Under the pieces are notes generated by a model. It had not been told where the DNA came from. It saw only the letters and a list, made by a program, of their open reading frames with translations, and ran no database searches. From Promethearchaeota archaeon (lineage in GTDB: Archaea; Asgardarchaeota; Lokiarchaeia; Sigynarchaeales; SOKP01), in contig JAUWBH010000006.1 of NCBI GenBank assembly GCA_030605085.1, forward strand, positions 1 to 64,000: a stretch of 64,000 bases of DNA, given 5' to 3'. The translations under genes were made by a program, and so were the position numbers. Below, piece after piece: positions 18,104 to 27,100 of this stretch. The number at the start of each line of letters is the position of its first letter. Position 1 is the first letter of the stretch.

Positions 18104-18532
18104 CTATACTCCTTCTTTTTGTTTTAAACCCCGCTTTTTCAAATAATATCCAACGCATTCTCCTATATAGCCTGGCAATATAGTAGAAAACCCATTTAAA
18201 GAAAATAAAATTATTATCAAAAAAAGAGAAGAAATAGAAACAAAAAATAATAACATAGGTAATATAAAATAAAAAAAGAAAAATATAAAAGGAAAGCACC
18301 ACAGCATCATTTTTTTATCATAAAAAATATAAGCATACAATAAACAATAAGCCAAAGCAAACGAAAAATTGAAGATATTATAATATAAATATTGCTCACC
18401 AGTCCCTAATATCACTGAATGCAATATCACAGCGAATAGATAAAATAGAAAAAAGGAAACGAAAGGTATTACCGTACTACAAAAAACACAAAAAAGATTA
18501 GAAGATTTCCAAGTCTTTTTTTGGGAAGCCAT
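18104..18532 (-). CDS. Membrane protein, tandem duplicate 2
   Basis: The 142-residue protein is the sister of the one at 17571-18002, with four hydrophobic segments and the same ends. It stops with TAG where its sister has TGA, which shows that TAG can serve as an ordinary stop in this genome. Downstream lies a decayed copy of the small protein that follows the sister gene. Confidence 0.65.
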   Translation of the reverse strand: MASQKKTWKSSNLFCVFCSTVIPFVSFFLFYLFAVILHSVILGTGEQYLYYNIFNFSFALAYCLLYAYIFYDKKMMLWCFPFIFFFFYFILPMLLFFVSISSLFLIIILFSLNGFSTILPGYIGECVGYYLKKRGLKQKEGV

Positions 18533-18579
18533 CTTAAATTTAAGAGATTTTTTTGATTTTTTTTATAAAGAATTTATTC

Positions 18580-18702
18580 TTTATAAAGCTAATTGTGAGA
18601 GAGAGATTTATTATTAAAATTAAGAAATCTCATCTCAAATTTTTACAATGAAAATAAAAAAAAGGTAAAAAAAATGTGATTTATCTTCTTAAAATACCTC
18701 TT
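18580..18702 (-). repeat. Copy B of the ~120-bp inverted repeat
   Basis: This is the reverse complement of 13943-14067 with only a few differences. On the minus strand it ends a frame reading Lys-Arg-Gly-Ile-Leu-Arg-Arg-stop, the exact C-terminus of the surface protein at 42679, so it is the stub of another copy of that gene. The TnpB remnant begins directly at its outer edge. Confidence 0.85.
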
Positions 18703-18703
18703 A

Positions 18704-19045
18704 TCAACGGGGCATCTCGTTGACTATGAAGACCCGAGAGACACTTCTCGAAAGTGTTTAAAGTGCGGAAAATTAACGACCTGCGAAACGCAAATTTTTG
18801 TTTGTAAGCATTGTGGTTATACGATTGACCGTCAAGTTCAAGCTCCGATCAATATTGCGGAGAAATACATCGAGAAGAAGTTAAATGAATGGGAAGAAAA
18901 TAAGGATGTAACGAGTTCCGTTCCCGCTGAAAGACAATTGATGAAAACGGTGTTGGGAGAACTCCGTGAGTTCAGAGATCTCATCGTTCGAGATGTAAGT
19001 CAAATTGACGAAAGATATAACTTTATATCAGTTACTTCAACTTGA
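18704..19045 (+). pseudogene. 3' fragment of a TnpB-like (IS200/IS605) gene
   Basis: The frame from 18704 to the TGA at 19043-19045 encodes a zinc finger CLKCG...CKHCG followed by TIDRQVQAPINIAEKY, matching the C-terminal zinc finger and the last RuvC Asp segment (DR..NAA.NI) of TnpB/OrfB nucleases. The N-terminal part and the first two RuvC acidic residues are missing, so the nuclease cannot work. The frame begins exactly where the inverted repeat ends, marking a rearrangement breakpoint. No TnpA or end hairpin was recognised. Confidence 0.75.
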
Positions 19046-19146
19046 CAGAACGGTTAAGGCAACAATAGACAATTAGAATTCAAAAAAACCCAATTCTATT
19101 AATTTTAAATCTCTTTTTAGAATTAAAAAAATATAAAACAATAGTA

Positions 19147-19461
19147 TTAGCTTTTAGTAATAACCTGCGATTTATCTTTAATAGGATTTTTACGCTCTTT
19201 AGGAATTTCATATCGAGTTCTAAAAATAGTTATCTCGGGTGGTGTCATAGTTAATAATTGTTGAGCAATCTTAGGATATTGTGCTATAAATATAAATTCT
19301 TCTTGAACTAAAGGCTTTTGTTTATGTACATTAGCATACCTGACGAGTTCAAGGATTTGCCGAGCTTCTTCCTCATCCTTGAATTTTAAATTGAAATTTT
19401 TATAAATGTGTTTAAAAGAACTAATTTTAGAATATTCTCCCGTAGTGATTTTGCGGATGTA
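19147..19461 (-). pseudogene. Unrecognised ORF fragment without a start codon
   Basis: The frame is open for 104 codons on the minus strand, but its first ATG is only 45 codons from the end. It has protein-like composition (DEEEARQILELVRYANVHK, PPEITIFRTRYEIPKERK) and no known family. Its 5' part overlaps the start of the plus-strand gene at 19408. It is probably the 3' end of a truncated gene; initiation at a non-standard codon is an alternative. Confidence 0.35.
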
Positions 19462-19695
19462 TTAGGAATAGTAGCTATAATAGTTGCAATAATAGGATTT
19501 ATCTTTGAATCTTTAATACTAGGCGTAGTTGCAATAGTTATAGCGTTAATAGGGATGTATCTAGGAAGAGATGCTGAGAGAAAAAACATTTTTTGTATAA
19601 TAGGATTAATTCTAGGGATAATTTGTTTGATTTATGGTATAGTTGTGCTTATTGTGCATTTAACAAGAATACAACCAAGTCAAGCAAAAAAATAA
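19408..19695 (+). CDS. Small three-helix membrane protein (DUF4190-like)
   Basis: The 95-residue protein has three hydrophobic segments with the AIVAIIGFIFES...ALIGMYLGRDAERKN...IIGLILGIICLIYGI pattern (read as separate segments) seen in short DUF4190-type membrane proteins, where a Gly-rich hairpin is followed by a charged loop and a last helix. Function unknown. It ends just before the group II intron. Confidence 0.55.
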   Translation: MFKRTNFRIFSRSDFADVLGIVAIIVAIIGFIFESLILGVVAIVIALIGMYLGRDAERKNIFCIIGLILGIICLIYGIVVLIVHLTRIQPSQAKK

Positions 19696-19699
19696 ATTC

Positions 19700-20233
19700 T
19701 TGGGAAAGGATCAGAAATGATTTCGACCTACTCGACAATGAGCCCCACGAGGAAAGTTAGTGGTATCCCGGATGTGAGAATGGGGGAAGGTTCAGCGGGC
19801 AGAGGATGTAGGAAAAAGCGAATGCCACTTTGTAATGAAGTGGATAAGGCTGTAGTTATGGTATAGGACTACAGAGATACCCAACTTGAAAGAGTGCTGA
19901 CTTCCGAAACAGGTCTTAACGAAAGAGAAGTATTGAAAAGTCTTAACCGGAGGAGAAGTTAAACGATGAGTGAACTCATTGAACAGAACAATGGGCGTGT
20001 TGGACTCAAGCGACACGTAAGACGGCTTCAAGAACGGATCTTTCGAGCAACCCGATATTTCCTATAGAAACATCCAAGGTGACTTGGATTGTTTCGGGGG
20101 GATTATGAGAAATATGAACCAAAGGAACATGGTGACATGTACGGGTTCTTAAGGCGCGAGCCCCGTGCAGGGAAACTTGCACGCGGGGTTCCTAAAAGAG
20201 GAAGAGGATGGTAACATCCTCTCCTTATTTAAC
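19700..20233 (+). ncRNA. Group II intron without a reverse-transcriptase ORF
   Basis: The ~530 bases have clearly higher GC content than the surroundings and no protein frame. At the 3' end is a 34-base domain V (20158-20191) with the AGC triad, a GAAA tetraloop and a two-base bulge, followed by a domain VI hairpin (AGAGGATG, 20203-20210, with CATCCTCT, 20215-20222) and a 3' end in ...TTTAAC. The 5' boundary is not certain; GTGAG near 19776 is one candidate, but conserved-looking sequence extends to about 19700. The intron-encoded protein is absent, so mobility would need a protein in trans. A frame from the intron's own branch (19792-20031 minus) is a shadow. Confidence 0.7.
20158..20191 (+). 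ncRNA. Group II intron domain V
   Basis: GAGCCCC pairs with GGGGTTC, GTGCAGG pairs with CTTGCAC (one G-U pair), the loop is GAAA and a GC bulge sits on the 3' side. The 34-base length and the AGC triad are diagnostic for the catalytic domain of group II introns. Confidence 0.85.
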
Positions 20234-20272
20234 TGAATTTTTATTTCTTAAGTGTAGGTGAGCTTCCACATT

Positions 20273-20539
20273 CACGATAATCTCCGTTCAACATTATAAG
20301 CCTTACGGCAGAATCTGCAATCCAATCGTGTGTACCATATGAGTTATGGTCTCCGTCCATAGTAAAACAATATCCCCCCTACTTTACGTTCATTCGTATT
20401 ACATATCTTTTCGCCAATAAAGGGGCTGTTGTAAAAACCTTTTGCTTTACTAGAATGTTGAAATACTAAGGAAATTGGTAGTATTATAGTAACTAAGAGG
20501 ATCGCTAAAAGAATTGGACGTTTGTACTTTTTTTATCAC
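20273..20539 (-). pseudogene. 5' remnant of a phospholipase C-like gene
   Basis: This segment and its upstream flank to about 20640 repeat 23640-24010, the first ~85 codons and leader of the intact phospholipase C-like gene, with scattered changes. An extra T after the GTG start shifts the frame, and further differences break the reading frame. Homology ends abruptly at 20273, 40 bases from the end of the group II intron. It is a truncated duplicate. Confidence 0.8.
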
Positions 20540-20745
20540 TTGTTTTTATCACCTTATTCCTTTTTTATTCCTTTTTTAATTTTTTCTTAAATTGTGTTTT
20601 GAAACTTTTTAGTTAGATTTTTTTTTAGATTTCTTTTATAGGTATTCTCCCAACGGTAAAAGAGCAATCAAACAAGTACCTAAATACTTTTTTTTGGTAG
20701 CAACTATTTTCTTAATTTCTTCTGAAGCGAATGTATCAGCATTTA

Positions 20746-22218
20746 TTATAAAATAACAAATTTTAGATTTGTAACTGATTTTGGTATTTTTTTGATTGAA
20801 TTATTTCTTATATCGAGATGTTTAAGAGATGTAAGCTCGCCAATATCCTCTGGAATCTGCGTTATCCGATTTCTATATAAGTCCAAAACCTTTAACGATT
20901 TTAAATTGGTTATTGATTTTGGAATTTTTTTAATTGAATTATAACTTATATCGAGATGTCTAAGAGATTTAAGCTCGCCAATATCCTCTGGAATCTGCGT
21001 TATCCCATTTCTATTTAATTTCAAAACCTCTAACGATTTTAAATTGGTTATTGACTTAGGAATTTTATTGATTAGATTCCAGCTTAAGTCGAGATGTTTA
21101 AGAGATGTAAGCTCGCCAATAGACTTAGGTATAACTTTTATATACTGAGATGATAATAAAAGTGTCTCAAGAAATTTTAAAGAATAAATTTGTTCGGGAA
21201 AGATGCATATCGACACAATTTCTGGATCAAAAACATAGATTTCTACTATGTGTCCTGCGTCATCTATTTTATAAAATAACATTACATGTGGATCAAATAC
21301 TTTATCGCTTGTTTTTGCTTTCTCTAATTTAAACCCTGTGAGAATTTCTAATAGTCCTAAGACAGGCGCTTCGTGTTTTTCTACGCCCTCCTTAACGTAT
21401 TTTCGTGCGTAATGTCGTTTAGCAATTGAAAATACCCAATTAGGCATAAATTTTAATTTATTACCATTTAAATTAAGATATTCTAGCCGACGAAGCGAAC
21501 CTAACGATTTTGGTAATTTTTTTAAACCTGTACCTTCCAATCTTAGATACCTCAATTTAGAGAGTAAACCTATTGACTCTGGAAGGATCTTTAATTGAAA
21601 GCTAAGATCTAACCCGGTTATATGCCCGTCTCTTACCGAATAATAAAGCGATCCATCACTATCTTTATGATAAATAAGTTCGTAGATTGAATTACAAGAG
21701 TCGAAATATGAAGTATCAAAACCGACGTTTTGATCATAGAGTTCGTAGATCACGAAGAGAACTTGTAGATCAAGAAGAAATCTCACTTCGTCCCTAACAA
21801 TACCGTAAATCGTCGATAGCCTATCTAATAGATCGTTCTTCAGCGTCCTAATTTGATTATCGCCAGAATTCGCAATTAACTCAAGTAAAGTCTTCAATAC
21901 GACCACAGATTTCTCTTGGAAAATCGCTGATTTTAATGGAGCATAACCTTTTTTTGGAAAATGTTGCGCAAGTTCATTAGCAGCCGCGGCCCTAATCAAC
22001 GGCTCTTCGTCGGAAATTAGGCAATTCTCAAGAATTCTAAACGTTCTTCTTCTATTTTGAACCGCTAATTTCCCAAGCATTTTTACGCTTTCAATTCTGA
22101 AATTAACATTACCGCTTTCCTCAATTATAGTAATTAAGCGATACGTTGCTTCTGCTCTATTTATATTACTTCTCGTAAAATCGAGGTAGATTCTTTCAGG
22201 TGTTAGCTCTTCGTTCAA
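20746..22218 (-). CDS. HEAT-repeat plus leucine-rich-repeat protein
   Basis: The 490-residue protein has N-terminal helical repeats (residues ~1-130; ESVKMLGKLA, LIRAAAANELAQHF) of the HEAT type and leucine-rich repeats of the LxxLxLxxNxIxxIP type at ~210-270 and ~345-490. The last repeats are nearly identical to each other (IPKSITNLKSL / ITQIPEDIGEL), so they arose by recent internal duplication, and the protein stops in mid-repeat. It has no signal peptide or membrane helix, so a cytoplasmic protein-interaction role is likely. Such proteins are common in Asgard archaea and eukaryotes. Partner unknown. Confidence 0.85.
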   Translation of the reverse strand: MNEELTPERIYLDFTRSNINRAEATYRLITIIEESGNVNFRIESVKMLGKLAVQNRRRTFRILENCLISDEEPLIRAAAANELAQHFPKKGYAPLKSAIFQEKSVVVLKTLLELIANSGDNQIRTLKNDLLDRLSTIYGIVRDEVRFLLDLQVLFVIYELYDQNVGFDTSYFDSCNSIYELIYHKDSDGSLYYSVRDGHITGLDLSFQLKILPESIGLLSKLRYLRLEGTGLKKLPKSLGSLRRLEYLNLNGNKLKFMPNWVFSIAKRHYARKYVKEGVEKHEAPVLGLLEILTGFKLEKAKTSDKVFDPHVMLFYKIDDAGHIVEIYVFDPEIVSICIFPEQIYSLKFLETLLLSSQYIKVIPKSIGELTSLKHLDLSWNLINKIPKSITNLKSLEVLKLNRNGITQIPEDIGELKSLRHLDISYNSIKKIPKSITNLKSLKVLDLYRNRITQIPEDIGELTSLKHLDIRNNSIKKIPKSVTNLKFVIL

Positions 22219-22424
22219 TTTTATATCCTCTTGTTAAATCGTAATTTTACCAAGTGGTTATTTCTCTTCAAATATTAATTAAAAATTCAAGTATTTAAAT
22301 GTACTAAGATCAATGGTTTCATAATTCTCTATCGTTTAATTTAATACATAAAAATTAAGTATATAAATAAATTAAAAAAAAAAAATTCAATCTAAATTAT
22401 TTCTCTTTAGTAATCCAATGCTTT

Positions 22425-23906
22425 TTACTCCTCCACCTTCTTATAAGTCCAGACGAATAACACGGGTACCACCGACAACGATATAACGGGGGCTAATACT
22501 CCTATAGCCAACATCATAGACATACTTTCTCCTTCCACGTAATGTTCGGCTAATGCTTCTTCTTTCTGCCATAACGGTTTTTTTTGGATCTTCTCGATAG
22601 GCACAGCTTTTTTATGAGGAGCAGTTAACCTATCTTTATGAGGATGTCTTCCTGCCCAAGTACGGTCGCTAATCGTGTCTTCACGCTCATCCATTTTGGC
22701 GCGTTTTGAAACCCACAGAATAGCACATGCTGTGTAGAAAGCAGCCCACATCGCGAGCTCTTTAGCTCTCGCTCCCGATATAGCTTCGTCTTTAGCAGGG
22801 TCTTGTTTAAGGTTTATAGCGGCGTTTGGATGACCAGAAGATAAATCACCATTCGTAGCGTCTCCGTCTTTATCATACGCGAGATACGTCATTTCAGCCA
22901 TAGACCAAGTCGCCAACCAAGGATTTAATGGGTAAATACTAGATGCTAACCCTTGAGGATCGATAATTGACTAATCAGGACCTCCATTTGTAAATCTAGT
23001 TATACTAAAGTGGGTATCTTTATCGACGTAAAAATCCCAAGGGATATGGCTGGTAAACGGATTACCGGGTATTGTAACGTGTGAGGGATGTGCAACATCG
23101 GCGATGTAGTGAGCCATCCCACCTAGACAAAGAGCGGCAGACTCGAATTTGCCTTTTATAGTAACTGCTTGTTCTCCTTCTCCTACAGTCTTCTCGAATT
23201 TTAAGTAATATATAGCGTCACCTGCCGCTTGAAGCGCGTAATCTGCGGCTTCTGTATCACTTGGGATAAAATATCCCACATCTTCTCCTTGGTACGAACC
23301 AGTCTTTTCGTACTTAAAGTAGAAAGAATGTTGACCAGGACCCTTGTTACCTATCCATGCTGCAGTGTGATCCGAAACATATTCTGCTTTAATATGTCCA
23401 TTGTTAGAAAAAACTTTTTTGCCATCCCAATCTGGATATCTTGTACCATGAAGAAAGTACACGTACCTTCTAGCTTTTAAATACGTCTCATCTGTCATCC
23501 TAGGAAAATTATTTTGATCATTGGTGAAGTATGCATAGTGATCACCAACTGACTTTTTTCCATCTACCCAATCTTTAAAAGGCGCGGCGTTTTCAGCGTA
23601 ATCGGCACTAGAGTAACTTTGAAACAGCCATTGTGAAACATATTTACGATAATCTCCGTTCAACATTATAAGCCTTACGGCAGAATCTGCAATCCAATCG
23701 TGCGTACCATACGAGTTATAGTTTCCGTCCGTAGTAAAACAATATCCTGCTACTATACGTTCATTCGTCAACGTCCTTGATCCTCTATAGGGGGAGTTTC
23801 GAAAACCTTTTGCATTACTAGAATGTCGAAATACTAAGGAAATTGGTAGTATTATAGTAATTAAGAGGATCGCTAAAAGAATTGGACGTTTGTACTTTTT
23901 TATCAC
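22425..23906 (-). CDS. Membrane-anchored zinc-dependent phospholipase C-like protein, one in-frame TAG
   Basis: GTG at 23906 follows GGTGAT and opens a basic signal-anchor (KKYKRPILLAILLITIILP). Residues 60-311 resemble the zinc-dependent phospholipase C/S1-P1 nuclease fold: THDWIADSAVRLI, GDHYAYF, and HYIADVAHPSH followed by HIPWD, fitting the HxxxDxxxxxH and HxxxE/D metal ligands of the family. The frame then meets TAG (22971-22973) after FTNGGPD and continues without another stop for 181 codons, including a further amphipathic helix (ARAKELAMWAAFYTACAI) and a C-terminal membrane helix (to 22425). All metal ligands precede the TAG; only the anchor is lost if it stops. Either the gene is newly broken, or TAG is read through. 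A frameshifted partial copy is at 20273. Confidence 0.75.
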
Positions 23907-24166
23907 TTGTTTTTATCACCTTTATCATTTTTTATTCTTTTTTTAATTTTTTCTCAATAATTTTTTCTTAAATTGTGTTTTGAAACTTTTTAGTTAGATT
24001 TTTTTTATAGGATATTCTCCCGAGCTCTAACGAAAGAGCGTTTATTTTTCGGGAGTTAATTTGTTTTATTAATAATTTTCTCGTCTTTTTTTTAACCGTT
24101 CTTTTTAATCTGTTATTAAGTTTTGAAATCTTAAAATTATAAAAAAAAAAATAAATATTTAGAGTA

Positions 24167-27100
24167 TTAATTTTCGTCACCTTCTTCTACGTAATACACA
24201 TCCATCGGTGGATCTTGGAATGGGTCCGTAATAATTCCGGTACCTTTCGCAAGAAACGACGAAAGGAGCCCTGGCGCTATGTGGTAATAACCAGTGTTGC
24301 GCAAAAACGTCTCCAAACAGAGCATCGACATCATGATCGTAAAACCCGTGTAAAAACCCAGTATTTTGGTTACGGGTCTTTGACCTGTAGTGCTTAATCC
24401 CGCTAAAAAACCGCCAGAATTGCCCATTGCGCCTATTCCAGTGAACTTAGATTCTTGCTTAGAGCCTCCTATGAAGTTCAGTATGAACCCTAGCCCAAGA
24501 TTCGTAACAAAGAACATCGCTAAGTCCATCGGCGTTTTAGCCAAATCCTCGTATGGCATGTCTAAGTCGGGTAACCCGTCTGGTCTTTCGCCAAAGAATA
24601 GAAATCCGGGATTACCGGGAATGAGTTCTAAAGTGAGAATTTTTAGGGGATCCATGTATAGCATCAACGCTAAACTTATGAGAGCTGAGATTTTAGCGAA
24701 CTTCTTTAGGAAGTTAAGACCCATGCTCGCTTTAAACATGTTTTTGAGCGACGATATTTGCTTCACTATGAGAAACATTACTGACGATAACAACATATTG
24801 AGGAATAATCCTAACATAGCTCCAGGATCGCCTTCGTTTAGAAAAGAAAGAAATCCTAGCACAGTGTACACCAAGTCCGTTATAGCAACCCCTGCGGCGA
24901 TAACTCTTGCTATTGTGTATCTTTTTGCTATAGCCGCCGTAGCCGCCGCCATCATTAAAACCATTACAATAATAGATTTGTAAGTGCCAAATGACGATAA
25001 CCATGGATTATCGCTTTGAACCAAAGACGCTCCTCCGAAGGCAGTGCTTCGCATGCGTTCGAAACTACCGGTAAACCAAATTTTATGCAAAGCGTCAAGC
25101 GTATCTGTATTACTGCAATTGTCGGTTATTTCAAAACTTATTTCCCAAGCTCCAGGAGCCCAGTCGCAGTTCCAATATTCGTCCCATTCGTAAGAATATA
25201 CTCCAACGCCTCCTAAAGTTGATAAATCCACATAGTACATATCTGCTTGTAAGTCTTCGTCGTACCCATACCAAGCCATGTCTAACTCAACCTCTAAATC
25301 GTCTGATATTCTGGTCAACGTTAACTTAGGAATAAATTCGAACTCTTCATCGTTCCATTCGTACGTATCCTCGTGAGAACCGTCGGGATCCCTTACCCAA
25401 ACCCAGTAGCGCATAACATGCTCGGAACAAATGGGCTGAATTACCTCGTAATTAGGCAAAAATGGAAGGAAAACCGAAAGTGGTGATAATACATCATCGT
25501 AATTCCACGACCGAGGCCAAACAAGTTCTTCTACCCTATAATTTACTATTTTTGGAGTGTGTCCGTCGTCTGCTACGCTTCTAACGAATATATCGTAAAA
25601 AGTATTGGTAAAATCGTCTCTATTAAACAAAATAGAACGATTTCCATCGCTTAAAAGCGCATCGAAATAATAGAAAACGTAAGTATCGTTTTCAAAATCA
25701 AAGTAATCTGAAAAGTCAAGCGAAACCGAATAAGTAGTGAAAGTCTTATTGAATAAGGCCGAGTCCTCGTCAATGGTATCGTATGCAAAGGAATTCACTT
25801 CTGTCATCTCAAAAGTATCAAAGCTACCATCTGGAAGTAAGACTGTTAAATTAACGCTCTCTGGGACTAATCCATCTATAAGCTCGCATCCCGTAACGTT
25901 AATAGTGAATTCGTCAAACTCCCATCCGGATAAATCTCTGGGCATCGTATAAAATAAATAAGGCTTGAGATCGCCTAAGTAAGGTCCTGGTTGATAATGA
26001 GCTCCCGTATTATATAAAGGCCACTTAAAAACTTTACCATCTCCCTCATCGGGGTCGTTCTTCGCTTCAAACGAATAAAACCACTGACCTTTACGCTCGT
26101 TTTCGGTAAATTCGGTCTCAAAATCAATCGTCTTATTGTATTCCACGCCGTCTTCGTAATCGTCATATCCTTCTGAACGCTTTTGCATAGAGTACGTGTA
26201 AAAGTTGTTTTTAGGGCTAAATAAACGAAGTTTTACGTATTCGGGTTCGTATTCGTTTGAGTATGTAGTAGAAAAATCGTAACTTGAAGTATTACCTATC
26301 TGATCAAAATTACAATGTAAATTAGGTGGAATGATCTCATCTTCAAGATCAGGATCACTGTAGCTAATATCGTCCATTTTAAAATCTGTATCAAGTACAG
26401 GGAAATATAAGTCGAAATATCTCCAATATTTCCAATTTATCCACGATTCAATTTGAACAGAGAATTCATCGACTCCTAAACTAACCAACGCAATACAAGT
26501 ATCTTTGCTATACTCACACCACCATTGTACGTTATAATGAGAATTCATGTCTGAAAAATCACCTAATACGCTTAATGCAACACCTATCGCAAAATATATT
26601 GGTACGGTAGTGATAATTTCGATGGCGAGCATTATGTAAATCAGCCCCAAAAGGATGGCGCGGATTATCAGCCACAGAAAGTCTCCGAGATATGTAAGAA
26701 TCAACATGACGAGGTACATTATGGCAACAATGATGTAAGCTATTACAATATCGATCCATTCCCCGACTACTCTTATATAGGGCGCAACCATCCCGTACAA
26801 GTCGTAAAGCACATCAATACCACCATCTTGACCTATTTGTCTTCCCAAATCGTATCCAGGATCTCCAGTATAGTCCGATCTCTTCCATTGGTCCAATACA
26901 GCTTTGCCAAATCTTATTATAACGTTATCTTCTTGGTCTTCTTCACCCTCTTCGTCTAACCAATCGTAAGGGTTGTAATCGGTGTAGAAGGGTATCTCCC
27001 CTGCGTCGCTGTTTTCGAACACGTTCTCCCACGGAATTGTTTTGATAGCGTCCGAAGGTAAGTTCATGTCCACTGCCCTAACATCGTCTAATTTTGTGCA

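Noticed and set aside
19792..20031. Minus-strand ORF in the intron
   Set aside because: It is a shadow frame across group II intron RNA and has no protein-like features.
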